64,000 bases of DNA. Origin: Acanthaster planci. Its lineage: Eukaryota; Echinodermata; Asteroidea; Valvatida; Acanthasteridae. The stretch is taken from assembly GCF_001949145.1 (NCBI RefSeq), contig NW_019091366.1, forward strand, positions 1,300,799-1,364,798. Reading direction: 5' to 3'. Within the stretch, counting starts at the first letter, position 1. Every line of letters begins with the position of its first letter. A program made the position numbers and the translations under genes. The notes beneath the pieces are model-generated. The model was not told the origin of the DNA and searched no databases. It was given only the letters and a program-made list of their open reading frames with translations. Below, one piece after another: positions 60,938 to 64,000 of the stretch.

Positions 60938-63900
60938 TCTAATACCTCTAATACCGTTAGCCTTTAATAGTATAACTTTTTGAAGCACGGTGGACACAAT
61001 AGGAGGGCGCCATTTGAAGCGGGTACATTTGGAGTAAACACAAATGATTTTATCCAAGCTAAACAGTGTCCTCCTACTGTGTGTGCCATGCCTCAGACAG
61101 GCTGATACAGCTTCTGTGAAATTGGGCGCAAAGTCAAATATGAGCTGCACTATAACAAACTGCGCGTCACTAATACTATTAGTTTGTAGAGTACCTCGTA
61201 AGATGTCATGCCCTTAATGGAGACTATTGCAAGTGTACAAGAAGCTCCCGTAAACCATGCAATTAGCAGTTATGAAGTGCAAACATTAAGAATATTGAGT
61301 GATAGAAAAGCGGTATTCATTTTCAACAAATATATTTTCTTTTTTTAACTTCCAGGATTTGAAAACTTACTATATAAAGGCCACCTTGGTAAGTTTAGGG
61401 ATTCCTTGTGCGTGGAACGTAATAATAAATGGTGATCTGACGACAGGCCGTTTTCGCGACTGTCGTTTATGATTTCTGAGGGACTAACTCTCTTCGGCAT
61501 GGTGACCCTTGTCTGAGTCTCACTTCTGACCCTAGCCTGCACCCCCCCCCGTGTATGCGATAACTGCAACATTTTCTGACCTCTGCCTGCCTTTCATGTT
61601 TCATTTCGAGCATTGGATTTCATGGCGAGTCGTTCATCATCCGGATCTGTTGAAGTCATTAGCATGCCATGCACACGTTGAAACCCCACCGTTATGGCCG
61701 CCCGTTGTGCACCGGCCAACTGACGCGTATACCTACCCACCCCTGAGCCCGCTGGATTCCCGATTGCTGACTGATCACGTAAACACCAGTCCGAGGAATT
61801 CTTCCATATTGTAAATACGCCCGGTCGGAGTTCACATGCACAGACAATAAAATTGCCGGACTTTTTGGGCTAAATTGGGCCGAGCGATCCGGGGAGGGTG
61901 GCACCTCCATGACACGGCGGGCTGTAAATAAGCCTCCCGTTTGCCGAGTTCGGCGGTGAATTCTGCTCTGTGTTCTCCCGCCCTGAAGTTGCGCCGTGCA
62001 AGGCAAGGCAATTCTGGCAAAGTGATAAAACTCCCGTATTCTATAAATGTTGACTTTGGACATTGTCTCAAGGGTGAAAGGCCAGGCTGACCTTCCGTGT
62101 TTATCCAATCCATCAAGCCAGAGCTATTTGATCTGGAGGGGAGGAATTTGAAAGAAAGGGAAAAAGCGCCGTAGTCCTTACGTGAAGGTTTTCTGTCTGA
62201 AGTCGTAACTTATCCTGGCGCGATTTCAGTGTGCTCAAACTTCTTGATGGTTTAACTCCATGTTTGCTGGCCAATGATATCTCTGGGTTTCTGATTTGCT
62301 ATCAAAACAGCATTGCGGACGTAACATAACTCACAAGGTTTTCCGCCACCTCATGAGACAGGCTGATTTTATTTTGCATACATGTATATGTTATATTTAT
62401 GACGCGACATGATTTCAGATAGATAAACTGGGGCAAAATGAAACATCATTTCCTAAAGTAACTTTAATGGCATTTCTGGGGGATGAGCCCCAATGTTTGG
62501 CTTTTTACTCGTTTCGGAAAGGAAAGGAAATGAGTTGACCGTCCTTTCAATATAAAGGGAAAAGAAAAAAGAATAAATGCCCTTAGAGGGCGCACCCTTC
62601 TACCCTTCCCGTAAGATCCGTCAATTGCCCTTATTACCCGCATTTAATTGGTCTCCAGTTTTTACCGAAAGAATGAACTCACTGCAAAATAACGTTTCCG
62701 TATTAAACAGTCGTATTCTAACTTGATTTGAATGCGCCTGGTTACGTCTCTATATAAACTTGGCGGCTGGCCACACAACGCTGCGCTCAGCTGGTTCACC
62801 GCAGTCTATACAGACTTAAGTTCGGGGAAATGGAATGGGTTCTTGATGTGCATTATGGCGTCACCTTGCCTCGCGGAACATCAACCACGGAGGCTGTCCT
62901 GCCTTTTCCGATATTCAACGACTCACCATCTTCTCATTAGGACCCTCAACGGCCCCCTTCCTTATGTACGTACCCCCATTCTGAAGGTAAAGGGCACTCC
63001 ATCATTGCCCGTTATTTCACAGCAATTCGACGATGGCCGTGTCAGGTATTGTGGAGTATATATAGGGGGCCCCAACTGGACCGAGGAATCTCTTTGCATC
63101 TCCCAGTTGGGCTAGTCACGGGAAACGCTGGTGCATCCGGCTGGTTTCAGCTCATTTATGCCAAAGGGACGGGGGAAATCGGAACAATGGAAAATGTGAA
63201 CCCTGATGGTGTTGGGATAATTGTTGCGCGATGGAAGGATGCGTAAAAACCCTTCCTGGCTGGACTGTCGAGGGACATACTTGGAGGTAGAAATACAAAA
63301 GCTATAGGGCGATGAGACACACACGTTTCCTCACTTCTCTTAGCTTGGGCATGATGGGAGGCACCAGTCCGTAACAGTCATGAATACTGATGGGAGGAAC
63401 CAAAAAGACTTACCGGTACGTTGTGCCTGCAAATACGGCAGTGGAACAGCAAATGTAGATGATCAATTTTGAGCTAAGAGGAAGATTTTCAATCAAGAAT
63501 TGGTCGTGCATCCAAATGTTACTGATAAGAATTAACGATTTTGTTTTGTTTGTTTGTATTATCTCCACTGAATCAAAGCAATGAATATAGGCTGCAGTGC
63601 AAATAAAAGATATTAATCCTAGCTTTCAGCAAGTGAATAGAAGTTTAGCGTCAGGTGGGTGGGTGAGGCGGTCCCTTATACCCTTATGATCAATCAAATT
63701 AAGTAACAGAGAGGTTAAACGTTACACAATGTTCTGCAGTTGGCCAATGCAGATTCAACCCATCTTTCCGCCATTCAAAAAAAATATTTATTTTTTATTT
63801 ATTTATGTCATCTTTAATGAGGGTAAGCTCTGATCAGTGACAGCACTGCTTTCCATAGAGGCCCTCGGATTTACAGTGTGGGTCGAAGGCTTACAAGGGC

Positions 63901-64000
63901 GCTGAAAGCAGTCGCCAAACGGCCCACATTTGAAGAGAGGAGACTAGTACTAGTAGTATGAGAAGTAGTTACAGTTTTAGAGGTGGGAGGAAAAACCCAG
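60938..64000. other. Distal upstream region, no supported gene
   Basis: Two low-repeat, GC-richer islands lie at about 61680-62110 and 62990-63250. The first includes GTAAACA (Fox-like) and ACAATAAAA (Sox-like) words; the second has GAACAATGG and TTTGCATCT. A TATA-like CTATATAAA lies at about 62750-62758 on the + strand with GC-rich sequence after it, so an unannotated transcript starting there is possible. ORFs of 127-138 codons in these islands match no family I recognise. Confidence 0.35.

Noticed and set aside
61692-62108. 138-codon minus-strand ORF
   Set aside because: No recognisable domain, overlapping open frames on the same stretch, and no splice or start context; treated as a candidate non-coding island.
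62732-63115. 127-codon plus-strand ORF after a TATA-like box
   Set aside because: The protein resembles no family I know, and composition suggests a GC-richer non-coding island. Kept only as a finding.
1-64000. CRISPR arrays, operons, viral genes or retrotransposon polymerases
   Set aside because: The window is intron-bearing animal DNA. No reverse transcriptase, integrase, capsid or transposase motif was recognised in any frame, and the only regular direct repeats are the minisatellite and degenerate arrays listed.

Overview
This is nuclear DNA of an animal. Genes are split by short GT-AG introns and lie in AT-rich non-coding DNA with SINE-like and MITE-like repeats. The protein set is CDC23/APC8, FAM184, a Not/Noto homeobox gene, a hyaluronidase and a Tlx homeobox gene. 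Compact introns, tRNA-derived SINE remnants and frequent short CATG-type palindromes suggest a marine invertebrate, most likely an invertebrate deuterostome (cephalochordate, hemichordate or echinoderm). The exact group cannot be settled from the sequence.

Layout. 1-116 is a 29-bp minisatellite. 510-5668 (+) holds the last 11 coding exons of CDC23; its N-terminal exon(s) lie before the window. A 3.2 kb interval of degenerate repeats follows. 8845-21207 (-) is a complete 16-exon FAM184 gene of about 1115 residues, convergent with CDC23. It has two MITE-like insertions and a 230-bp assembly gap in introns. 24627-27297 (-) is a complete 3-exon Not gene whose homeobox is split by an intron. 30975-33049 (-) is a complete 3-exon hyaluronidase. 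At 41114-41468 (+) lies a frameshifted relic of a hyaluronidase last exon. 48582-53985 (-) is a complete 3-exon Tlx gene. The remaining 10 kb (53986-64000) shows no coding gene but has several GC-richer, low-repeat islands that could be regulatory.

How it fits together. CDC23 (cell-cycle ubiquitin ligase scaffold) and FAM184 (coiled-coil protein) are ordinary housekeeping-type genes. The right two thirds is a developmental neighbourhood: two ANTP-class homeobox genes in the same orientation, both with an N-terminal eh1-like repressor motif, separated by a hyaluronidase and long non-coding DNA. I found no convincing new molecular system. The points most worth checking are the Not-hyaluronidase-Tlx linkage, the inverted hyaluronidase relic, five MITE-like elements with readable ends, and the candidate enhancer islands.
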